A stretch of 64,000 nucleotides of DNA from Ichthyophonus hoferi (taxonomy: Eukaryota; Opisthokonta; Ichthyosporea; Ichthyophonida; Ichthyophonidae), in assembly GCA_002751075.1 (NCBI GenBank), contig NAOQ01000088.1:21767-85766 (forward strand), in the 5' to 3' direction. The notes under the pieces are model-generated. The model saw only the letters and a program-made list of their open reading frames with translations, was not told the DNA's origin and did not search any database. Below are positions 1-10,623 of the stretch, piece after piece. A program made the translations under genes and the position numbers. The number at the start of each line of letters is the position of its first letter. Position 1 is the stretch's first letter.

Positions 1-10
1 AGTAGTTACT

Positions 11-600
11 ATGCTTATATTTTATTATAGTATGGTATGTTATAGTATATTATATTATGGTATATTATATTATAGTATGTTAAATTATAGTATGTTATAT
101 AATGGTATATTATATTATAGTATGTTATACTATAGTATGTTAAATTATAATATGTTATATTATGGTATATTATATTCTAGTATGTTATATTACAGTATGT
201 TATATTATGGTATAGTCTGGTGTGTTAGGTTGAGATATATATGGATGCGTGGATATAGAGGGCCATACTTGACTAAGACCAAAGGGCTCGTGTATACATG
301 GAGAGGGAGTGCGATAGAGAGGTAGTTGCATGTAGACAGAGAGAATACAAGAACACATAGAAACAAATAGAGTAAATGTATTATATTATATTAGACTACG
401 TCATATTATACTATATTATTATTATGCTATGTTATATAATATGTATTGTATTATACTATATTATTTTGTACTATACTATTATATTATATGATATTGTGCT
501 ATATTGTCTTATGATATACTATACTCTTAATATCTTGCATTATGTACTATCTTATTTATTTATTATACTGTATCAACTTGTAATTAATCACATTTTGTAT
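11..600. repeat. Imperfect TATAG/TATTA tandem repeat
   Basis: Two blocks (about 11-225 and 376-600) are built from short words such as TATTATAG and TATGTTA with drift. Open frames here translate to monotonous Tyr/Leu/Ile strings and are not genes. The block is probably intronic or 5' flanking to the SP-RING gene that begins just downstream. A possible extra exon sits between the blocks (259-321, acceptor at 257-258, donor at 322); its end phase fits the next exon, but the peptide is not recognisable. Confidence 0.6.
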
Positions 601-654
601 TTCTATCCTACATAAGATTATATTACCTTAGTTTACATTCTATTCTTTAATCAG

Positions 655-3600
655 AGATCTACAACAACTTGTGGACCAACCATCTTATATATCTAGCCGC
701 TCTCCCTTGTGGCATTGTGATCGTGTGATAGCTGCCCAACCATATGGCTTGGGTGTTACTAATAGTAATATAGTGTGCATTCATTTTACTCTAAATTCTA
801 CCGACATTTCAATGCTAAGGTAGGTTTAGGATAGGACGGTCTATGGGTAGATGGGTGGTGTTGTAAGAGAGGAGAGAGCCAGAGGGAGAGGGAGAGGGAG
901 GGGGGAGAGAAGATGTCCGAGTGAAGTGGGTCTGCAATAGATATCTGGATATACATACCATGTCTATATTATATATGTAGGTATAATACCATATATACCA
1001 TATATATGTATCACGCGTACACATTCATATAAACATAAGCATATAAATACATATATATATACTATGTATATATGTTTATTCTAACTCTCCACCCGCCTTT
1101 TTCCCCGTTTTGCTCTCTTGTTTTCTATATATTTATTATACCTGTATAGAGCCAATCACCATATACATTTAAGATTATTTTCTCGACGTAAACACTGTGA
1201 TGAATGGTGGGACCCTGCTTTATCACTAAGAATTGGTAGTACTACCATTACAATACTCAATAGGAACAAGGTACGTGTAACTATAATTGGTAATAAAGTT
1301 CTACTATCATATTTTTAATTGCAAGATTTGATTGATGTGGTTGTGATTATCTTTTGTTTATTGCACAATTGAATTTTATTGAATCATTTTAAGAATATAA
1401 TACCTTTCTTTTGCATAAAATGGTCTATAATACAATGCTAAAACTAGACTGTGTAATTATTGATTCAAGTATTTATAGACGGAAGTATTATAGGTTATAG
1501 GATTGTATTATATTGTATTATATTGCATTGTATTGTATATAGTATAGTCTATTATAATGTAGTGTGGATAGTAGAGAAGATCTCTATTAGTAGCCATCAC
1601 TTATCGTTTATCATTTGTAGGGTATCAATACCGCACACTCTGGTCTACCTCATGACATCACCATACCTATTTTAGCCAACCTTCCACCCTCCTTTATCAT
1701 GGAGACAAGCACTACAACCAGTAATTCAATGTCCAGTTGTTCTATTACTACGTTATCTACAGATAGCACTCTATCATGTCATGATTCAATCTCTTCCATC
1801 TTTTCTATTGGTACACAGAGCACGGAGATTGAATCAACAAACAGTAATACCAGTGATATCTCTCCAATAGAATCTAGTCTAACAGATAAAGATCCACTGG
1901 GAACCATCTCTTCCACCTCTGCTATTGGTACACAGAGCACGGAGATTGCAACAACAATCAGTAATACCAGTGATATCTCTCCAATTGAATCTAGTCTAAC
2001 AGATAAAGATCCACTAGGAACCATCTCTTCCACCTCTTCTATTGGTACACAGATCCCGGATATTACAACAACAGGCAGTAATACCAGTGATATCTCTCCA
2101 ATCGAATCTAGTCTAACAGATAAAGATCTACTGGGAACCACAGCTTCTATCCCTATGACAACAAGCCATGAAGTCACCTTGCGATTGGTCTATCCACACA
2201 ATCATACCTTGAATTACGATGGAGGTGTGATGACAGTAGAGTTGGTGCGGGAAAACACAGTCAATGAGGTACGTTGATTGTCATGTATAGGTTTTACCTA
2301 CATGACCGGGGCTTGAGCTAGTTCAGTTTAAATATTAACAGCTTATTGAATTAGTGACGTGGGCTTTAATGGATTAATTGCAATTATCTAATGTTTAAAA
2401 GAGAAATATAATGTTTAATTAGCCATTTATACTAAAAAAAAACAATTAATCTAAACGATCGAAGAATAATCTGCGATTATTATTAATTACTGGTCGATTA
2501 CTATGCTTCTCGTCAACTATTGGATATATATAATTATAATACTGGCAATAGTCAACTATAATTTTAAACCGCCAATAACCACAGGCCCGTTTTTAATGGC
2601 GTGATTTTACTGGACCTGCCCATAGGTGATAGAATTAGAGGTAATAAAAGGGATGTAGGGTGGGCTGAACCTTGCCCGATGGAATGAATAATATACAATC
2701 AGGGTAACCAATAAGAGATGGTTTATAGCTATGCATCAATGATTGACAGTCATTTAACCACCTACCTATCAGTTAAGTGCTATGTGCCCCCATGTTTTTG
2801 GCACGTGCAGACCAGATGAAGGTAAGTATGCCTATTGGATAGATAATGGTTAGAATATGATAGTAGGAGTAGTGATATATATGTGAGTATTATAAATCAA
2901 TGATTACAATCTGATAACATTGGTATGTATAATATATGTATATATATGAAACTTTATAATCTAGCGATGTTTATGGGTTTATGGATACGATATATATACT
3001 CTGTATTTCTGTAACTTTTCCACTCATATACAAACATATATATCTGAATCTACTTATACCTATATCTGTACCTATATCTATCCATATCTATGCTTATATC
3101 TTACCTATATATAGATGTTGTAGCCCTAGGGTCTACTGTTACTCTACGCTGTCCCATCTCCTTCAGTCTGATTGGCTGCCCAGTACGAGGACGCACGTGC
3201 ATGCATGAGCAATGCTTTGACTTACAGGTAATTGGTCCGCTTGTTTTGACTAATTTTAATTGTTTTAATAGTGTGACATATAAAGCCATAATAATGAAAA
3301 ATTATGACACCCTTAATTAATCACCTAATTTAGCTCTCGCTATAATTGGTATGAGTATTGGGTGATACAATTATGCCATATTTGGGCTTAAGGATATCGT
3401 GATATATATAATCAAACATCCCCTCCCAATATTATGTATATTTACTGGAGCAATACAGAATGTTACATTATAATAGAATGTATTATAAGATCATATAGTA
3501 CAATACAATATAATACAATATAATCCAATATAGTATAGTACAAGACTATGCAATACAATATAATGAACTATAATATAATGGAAGACAATCTGGAGTGATA

Positions 3601-4322
3601 TGATGCGACAGAGCATAATAACATAAAATATGAAATAATAGAAAGTATCGCATATTTTCTTGAAATGATAATGTTGTAGCCTTCACCATGACGTAGGTAA
3701 CTTCCTTATGTAGTAGTAAGGTATGTTTTTATATGTAAAGCTAAAGTGCAGCTGATCTGTTAGACCAGTTACCTTTCCAAAGACATCTGATGTATAATGA
3801 TAGTAGTATATAATTAGTGTCAATTAAATCAGTTGCCCCCCTAATTAATTTTTAATTCTATTTTTCGTACTTATTGATTTACCAAATTATGCTTTGATCT
3901 GCCACTAACTGCATACTAATCATGGATTACTCATATCAATTTTTCCCAATGGGGATTAATTATTAATTAATTATAACTGTTAAGTTTAAAAGCTCATTAT
4001 GTGTGATTATATCCAAATCCAAAGCTGAGTATAATAGTAGTTTACGCCACCTCCAGCTCTATGTATAATCAAATCACTAATTTACCCTCCCCTCTAGGCC
4101 TATGTGCGATACTGTAGTACTACTGGCTTATGGAATTGCCCAGTATGTCGTCATCATCTACCTTTTACTGTATGTTTGTCTCCTTATTATTACTTTTTTT
4201 TAATTGTCCTTATCTCTTACTCTCCCCGTGCATGAGATTTTTATATTAATGCCTCCTTTACCTATATAGTATATAGAAAGATCTACCTTAGCTTCTTTTG
4301 CTTTTCTATCTTTTTCTAAAGG
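655..4322 (+). CDS. ZMIZ/PIAS-like SP-RING SUMO E3 ligase (partial)
   Basis: Likely SUMO E3 ligase or transcription coregulator acting in the nucleus. Exons read in one consistent phase: 655-819, 1150-1270, 1621-2268, 2773-2821 (weak), 3115-3227, 4098-4169 and possibly 4270-4322. The first three resemble a PINIT fold; the stretch DEWWDPALSLRIG matches the ZMIZ/PIAS beta strands. Exons 3115-3227 and 4098-4169 encode an SP-RING (MIZ) finger: RCPISF, then TCMHEQCFDLQAYV, then NCPVCRR, so the zinc ligands C, H, C, C are all present. The CPISF and FDLQAY wording is closer to ZMIZ than to PIAS. An insertion rich in Ser/Thr lies inside the PINIT part (see repeat at 1807). The start codon and any SAP or proline-rich N-terminus are not seen, and the 3' end runs into the gap at 4382. 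Family call is strong; the exons at 2773 and 4270 are tentative. Confidence 0.85.
1807..2157 (+). repeat. Three 117-bp (39-aa) in-frame tandem repeats
   Basis: Copies start at 1807, 1924 and 2041 and are nearly identical in DNA. Each codes a Ser/Thr/Asp-rich unit beginning IGTQ and containing NTSDISPIESSLTDKD. They lie in the long third exon of the SP-RING gene. The high identity suggests recent expansion. The period is a multiple of three, so the opposite strand is also open across it; that frame is a shadow. Confidence 0.95.
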
Positions 4323-4381
4323 GTATGTAACTATATATCTCCGGTTAGATCTAGGAATATCTGGTTATATCTAGGAATGTA

Positions 4382-5030
4382 NNNNNNNNNNNNNNNNNNN
4401 NNNNNNNNNNNNNNNNNNNNNNNNNNNNNNNNNNNNNNNNNNNNNNNNNNNNNNNNNNNNNNNNNNNNNNNNNNNNNNNNNNNNNNNNNNNNNNNNNNNN
4501 NNNNNNNNNNNNNNNNNNNNNNNNNNNNNNNNNNNNNNNNNNNNNNNNNNNNNNNNNNNNNNNNNNNNNNNNNNNNNNNNNNNNNNNNNNNNNNNNNNNN
4601 NNNNNNNNNNNNNNNNNNNNNNNNNNNNNNNNNNNNNNNNNNNNNNNNNNNNNNNNNNNNNNNNNNNNNNNNNNNNNNNNNNNNNNNNNNNNNNNNNNNN
4701 NNNNNNNNNNNNNNNNNNNNNNNNNNNNNNNNNNNNNNNNNNNNNNNNNNNNNNNNNNNNNNNNNNNNNNNNNNNNNNNNNNNNNNNNNNNNNNNNNNNN
4801 NNNNNNNNNNNNNNNNNNNNNNNNNNNNNNNNNNNNNNNNNNNNNNNNNNNNNNNNNNNNNNNNNNNNNNNNNNNNNNNNNNNNNNNNNNNNNNNNNNNN
4901 NNNNNNNNNNNNNNNNNNNNNNNNNNNNNNNNNNNNNNNNNNNNNNNNNNNNNNNNNNNNNNNNNNNNNNNNNNNNNNNNNNNNNNNNNNNNNNNNNNNN
5001 NNNNNNNNNNNNNNNNNNNNNNNNNNNNNN
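4382..5030. other. Assembly gap (649 N)
   Basis: Run of N. The 3' exons of the SP-RING gene may lie in it or just beyond; none was recognised on the far side. Confidence 1.
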
Positions 5031-6366
5031 TATATATCTAGCTATATGTAGCTAACAAATATAGGCGGGACTAGGATCTTGTGCTAGATAAAACATTTCA
5101 AAGCCTGCTGTCACATGCTGCCACCACAGCCAATCCATCAATAGAAAGGATACTTTATGTACCCCCATAACCAATGATAATGAAAAGTATTATCAAAACA
5201 TAGTGAATTGTAGGACTGGCAATGCCACTCTAGCAAACTACGAAGCTACCTTTGCGAATCGATTCATTACTTACCTAATTGAATAAATTTTAAATTTTAC
5301 GTATATAAATCAAATACAAGCAGAAGGATTAATAAAGGTCAAATATGAAAGCTCCAATTAAAATGCGATCACACTATCCGCCCAGCCCTACATATATTGA
5401 CTTTGAATCTATGTGCCTGTTTACGAGGCTATTTAAAACTTCCAATCATCTCCTTTTTCCTAATTACCTATAAGTTATATTTTAGAAACGTTAAAATGAA
5501 GTAAACATATCCTCTTTTTACCTTAAGCCCTTGCCTGACAATGATAAGTGTATGACGTATGTCAGGTGACGGACTATAATGTAGACAAATCTAAAAGCTC
5601 TGTTACACCCACAGTGGTTAATTTGTATCATTCTAAACACATATTATGCGGTGAGACTGGATTCAGATCAAACTATATACCTAATATCGTATGGTGCACA
5701 GATTAATCTCAATCTGAATCGTTACTACGTAGGTTTGATAGATAATCCCACTATTGTTGTTACATTTAGCCAAATAATACTTATTATTGATTAATAGCAT
5801 ATACTAAATAATCAAGGAGTCACTGTGGCGGCTTATATGTGTCCCACCATAATTCTATCTAGATTTAATGACAGCAAGCCTAATTAACTAATGATAATGC
5901 CTATAGTGTAATGTAATATCATTGCTATTGAATGTCATATATAATGGAAATAGTATGATGCATGCATGCGTCATCAATTCATATCCACAATTGAAACCTC
6001 TCAGGCCCATGGAGGTCAGATGGATGGCAGTAATATGCCTATACCTAGATCTGATGCATATTTATTGTATTAAGTCCCAGTGTAACCATTAATTAAAAAG
6101 TAAAATAACAGCTCATTGACTTGATATAAACATGAATGCGAATTAAAATTATGGGCCGTCATTGGTAGGATCTACATCAACCTGGCACTGCCAAGTCAAT
6201 GTATATGTACGTATGTAGATAATAAACACATTATAAGCATATCACAAGCTAGATCATATATGTGGTATATTTAGACTAACCAATTAATTAAGTATTGTGC
6301 TGCACGCACAGCCAATTACAAATTGGCCAATGGATGTTGACAAAGTGTTATAATCCTGGGAAGGAT
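5031..6366. other. Intergenic, no gene seen; one dispersed repeat
   Basis: AT-rich sequence between the gap and the 3' end of DNAJC24. Apart from the repeat copy at about 5490-5815, no exon with splice sites and a recognisable peptide was found on either strand. Confidence 0.5.
5490..5815 (+). repeat. Dispersed repeat family, copy C
   Basis: Shares with copies at about 42915-43225 (+), 44010-44345 (-) and 20045-20365 (-) an ordered series of blocks: CCTGACAATGA near one end, a core around ACTATAATGTAGACAAA, CACAGTGG, ATTCTAAACACAT, CAGATCAAACTATA, TTACTACGTAGG and TAGCATATA near the other end. Divergence among copies is moderate. No coding capacity. The inverted words TGAC...GTCA at one edge can form a small hairpin, which fits a non-autonomous DNA element, but the type is not settled. 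Confidence 0.8.
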
Positions 6367-7677
6367 TCATTCTTCATCCTGAATGCCCATTGGAGATACA
6401 ATTAGTCACATGATAAAGGGCCAATGAACTAGGCTATGTGTACATATCCGCTTTATATATATTTGATAGTATGTAGGAGAGTATACTAGTATGATGGTAT
6501 GTCTGGTATGACAGATGTATACTAGTATGTACGATAGTATGATATGATGATAGTATGTATCCAGATCAGTAATAATACAAGTATGTGTATATAAACAAAT
6601 CTCAATGAAAATAACATGAGACATGAATAAATGTACGGATATGTGGTGCCCAATAAAACATGTACAGGTATAAGTATATACATATATATATATATAGGAT
6701 ATAGGGGTATATCTCACCACCGCATAAAGCACTCTTATACACAGTGAGCACTGAGCACAGAGTGCTACGTCATGACCATTGCCTAGTTCATCCTCAGTGA
6801 TTTCGTATTGCCCGCCACACCGACAGGGATAAGCAAACTTTTCACTCACTAGATATATACAGGGCACCCTATATTAGTGTATGTATAGCCAATAACATTT
6901 GGCCATTATACGTTTGAAATGGTTACAATTTGATCAATATAGGTGTATGAGAGCATGTATGGACTATTATATGTGTATGTCTCCATTACTACACTAACTT
7001 CCATCACAGGTGATTCAACCAATTAATTTCAGGATAAATGAGCCATTAGAGACGAGTATTGGTGCAATAAAATTTAAAAAATTAAAATAACCATTAAAAT
7101 AGTATTTAAACCATTTAAACCCCCTACCTTGATCATGGCTCATATCATCTAGATCGACGTCACCATTCCCTGGATGCTCCACCCGTAACATACCATCTGC
7201 AATTTCAAGGGGCTTATTTACTGGCTAGCCAATTTTAATATTTATTTTTGATTCCACAGTATTATAAATGTTGTGTAGTTGCACTATCTTCCTCTTAATC
7301 TACCGCTACAAAAACTAAAAACGGGTGTGCTATTGGTTAAATAGTAACTCTCGTATTTTGAATATTTTTATCCGTCGTTGCATATTTAAAATTGTTATGA
7401 ATGTTCTTCTATGGTGGTATTTATAATCTTAATGTTAATTATAGTTTTAAACTCCTAATAGTATTTCGACGTTTAATTGGTCATGATGTTTACCAAATGA
7501 GGCTTTACTATATAGAGATATAATTAACCTTAAGTGTAAAGTATGTGACGTATATGTTATCTTTCAATTAAATTGTGGGCTGCCAACATTATATTTTATG
7601 ACTATAATACATTATATATGTTCTTGTTCCATCTGATAGGAAAACTTTAAGTTGAGCACTACCTCCAATATATACAT

Positions 7678-7716
<39 letters not shown>

Positions 7717-9268
7717 CAGGCATAACATATATGCATATGATGCATGCATTTGAATGGACCTATATATATAAGGGGTCTATATACTGTGCATTGTGTTATC
7801 ATAGATCAATCTTGTGGCTGGATCCTTGAGAACGTCATAGGCTGCCTAGGAATAGAAAGAAGAAGAAAGAGAACAAAAAAGAAGAGAAGGAGAGAGAGAT
7901 GAAAAAGAGAGGTAGAAAGATAAATGAATGCATAGCTGTAAATAAACACACTGACTGTAAGAGATAAAACCAAAAGATGTAGGGTATACATATATAGTAT
8001 AGCATGCCAAGGCTAATGATGATTGCTTCACGGTCATGTGTCTTGACTAAATAAGGATATTTTAAACTATATTCAATAAACGCACACAGCATAACTCTAA
8101 ATCATTGGTCGACAGGTCAATGTCAATAAACATTTATCAATAATAGAGTAATAGGGCTAGTAGTAAAGTGTGATAAGACTTTGACGGAAACTGCCACTGT
8201 TTTTTTTTTGGAACAAATTACAATACACGGTATCTAATATTGTTTTATAATTTTAAAATTAATTTGGTTTTTTGGTTTTCCAAAAAAATATGGGTTAAGT
8301 AACGTCATTTTCTTTGGTGTTGCTACCCAAAATATATCCTAATCGGGATAGAGCGAGTAGGACTACACAGTGATGCAACCAGATATACCAAAAAGGGTAA
8401 TAACGAAGCCAAATATAGTAATTTCTATTCTATTAGCTGACAGCATCAAAGGGTATTTTCTAATCTTTTCTTTTAAAGCATGTTGCTTCTAGCCCTGCTT
8501 AGAATTAAATAATCGAATAACCACTAAATAGCTAGGGCGATATGGTTTGGGTTTTTAAATTTTACATCATTTTGATGGGTTGGGAAGAAAATATTAATCG
8601 CGGATCACCCAAATCGGAAAGTTTTGGGACTATGTGATTGGTGTAAATTTTATTTCCTACTATCTTAAATTACTTATTATTAGAATACGTCATTACCATT
8701 GGACTGATGCCATCAATTGCAGATTAATTGTATATCAATTAGATTATATAGTATGGTTGATATTTAACAATTGATCAACTGGTATTTTAATGAAATTCAT
8801 GAAATACTAAGCTACCCTATTCACTGTCACTATTGGTTCATAGTGACGTAGTATCATATATCACTTGGCAGCACCAGTCATTTCATTAAGTGGTTTTATA
8901 TACACGGTAATACAAATAGTCGCAAGATATTATTATATTGTTTCTATTGGCTTATTCTCATTATACACATTCCTTTCTGACTAGGTACACCAATTATTAA
9001 CCACCTGTGCATAATTATTCCATTTCATTGGTCAATATAAACAATCACAATCTCTAGTATGCCAGTGATAAATTATATTATCCAACCATTTATCTTTGAA
9101 ATATTTTATAAATAAGTTTGCTTGGGCAAAAGTCATGGCTACCTGTATACGATGGAACATCTCTACTCCCTTCTCATCTGATCTTGCCTTATCGGGATGG
9201 TACTGTGTGATGCGATTGGAGGAGGGGAGAGTGGAGTTGATAAATAATGTCATTTGAATGACCATATA

Positions 9269-9335
<67 letters not shown>

Positions 9336-9994
9336 TGTGGGGTGTGGGTATAAACATATTTGTATCATATTCTAATATACGCGAACAGACAGCAAAATAC
9401 GTGTGTGTACTTACATACACTTTGATACATACATATGGCTAAGTATAGTTCTCTGTATAAAGTGTGTTGTCATAGTAACATAAAAATACTTATCTTAAAC
9501 AAGCAATAGACTGTAAGTATGGTTGCTACGGTTATCACCTGGTCCCACTTCTAGACCTCATCCCCTCTTACTTATCTTATACTTACTATACTATCTACTC
9601 TTATACTTACTAAATACATATATGAAAGTATAAAGATCCATATATAAGTATATAGGTAGTTCACACACAAACATACACCTACATATAAATATATACACAA
9701 ATACATATAAACACGAATACACAAGCATGCACACAAACACACACAAATAAACATGCACGCATATATATATATACATACACATAACATACATAAACACATA
9801 CATATATACGTACACACAGATACATATACACACATACACATATACACATACACACCGACACACATACACTATTATCTATGACCACATTAACTTACCTGTC
9901 GTGCTAAACTCTGATACTGTTTCCTAATGTCGTCAATGTGTGCCTTAGATGAGAGTCCCAGCACACTATAATGGTCCACGTTATTGCACGTCAT
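6367..9994 (-). CDS. DNAJC24: DNAJC24/DPH4, diphthamide biosynthesis co-chaperone
   Basis: J-domain protein that supports diphthamide formation on eEF2, working with the DPH1/DPH2 iron-sulfur enzyme. Exons in transcript order: 9994-9896 (start ATG, MTCNNVDHYSVLGL), 9202-9143 (YHPDK, the HPD motif that stimulates Hsp70), 7845-7785 (AAYDVLKDP), 7196-7128 (acidic linker, VEHPGNGDVDLDDMSHD), 6848-6718 (YPCRCGGQYEI then CAQCSLCIRVLY, a DPH-type zinc finger with CxC and CxxC pairs). All junction phases agree. A last mini-exon 6378-6367 (three codons and stop) is the best way to end the frame but is weakly supported. Predicted length about 143 aa, close to the human 149. The upstream frame closes with a stop before another Met, which fixes the start. 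Introns are full of CA/TA and TAA microsatellites. Confidence 0.95.
7675..7716. repeat. CA then TA microsatellite
   Basis: (CA)n passes into (TA)n just downstream of the third DNAJC24 exon in transcript direction, within an intron. Confidence 0.95.
9268..9335. repeat. (TAA)n microsatellite
   Basis: About 22 perfect TAA/AAT units in the first half of the DNAJC24 gene, just upstream of its second exon (intron 1). Translates to Asn or Ile/stop runs; not coding. Confidence 0.98.
9640..9870. repeat. CA/TATA-rich low-complexity intron
   Basis: Degenerate ACACATATA-type repeat in DNAJC24 intron 1. The minus-strand open frames here are Cys/Val/Tyr strings caused by the repeat, not genes. Confidence 0.8.
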
Positions 9995-10623
9995 GATAAT
10001 GGTTACTAGAGGCTGCTTAACTTCTTATTTGTATTGGATTTGTTATACTTACCTATCTAAGTTTTATTCTACCTATATATTATGTTGAGTGTTTACGTGT
10101 ATATATAGCAGGGTATTAAAGTACTTGCCTAAATATGTTCAACATATTTCACCCCCTGGGTATATTTTCAAAAAATATGTAGGGGTTTATTAATCAATTT
10201 TAATTTGCTTAAAATTTGAAATTTCTTGCCAAAAGAGAAAAGGCTGTAATAAAACCATAAAAGCACTTTAATTAAAAGACTTGTATTGGTTTGGTAGATA
10301 CTTAAATTATGTAATATATATGCATATACGTATATGCAGGTATTAAGTTGATATCGACTCAATCTGCAGTGTTGACCGAAATTATATAAATAGGGGGGTT
10401 TATATTGAAATTTACTGGCAATCCAACGTGTACTATTTATTATATACCAGTTAGTTATTATATTATTATATTGCTATATTGTATTATTGTATTATTATAT
10501 AGTTGTATTGTTATATTGTTATATATAATATATTATTTATACTCTAGGCTATATAAACCATAAACCAATCATCTATATACCATCACACTAACGTGCCCAC
10601 AATTGTAGCTAATAAACGCTAGC
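9995..10623. promoter_or_regulatory. Shared DNAJC24/PRPF31 promoter interval
   Basis: 629 bp separate the two start codons, which point away from each other, so both promoters must sit here or in the 5' UTRs. A TATA-like ATTATATAAATAG lies near 10380, but in sequence this AT-rich it is not diagnostic. No other core element is obvious. Confidence 0.45.

Noticed and set aside
1779-2177. 132-codon minus-strand frame opposite the SP-RING gene repeat
   Set aside because: Shadow of the 117-bp repeat, whose period keeps the antisense frame open.
9254-9442. Open frame with a poly-Asn run
   Set aside because: It is the (TAA)n microsatellite in a DNAJC24 intron.
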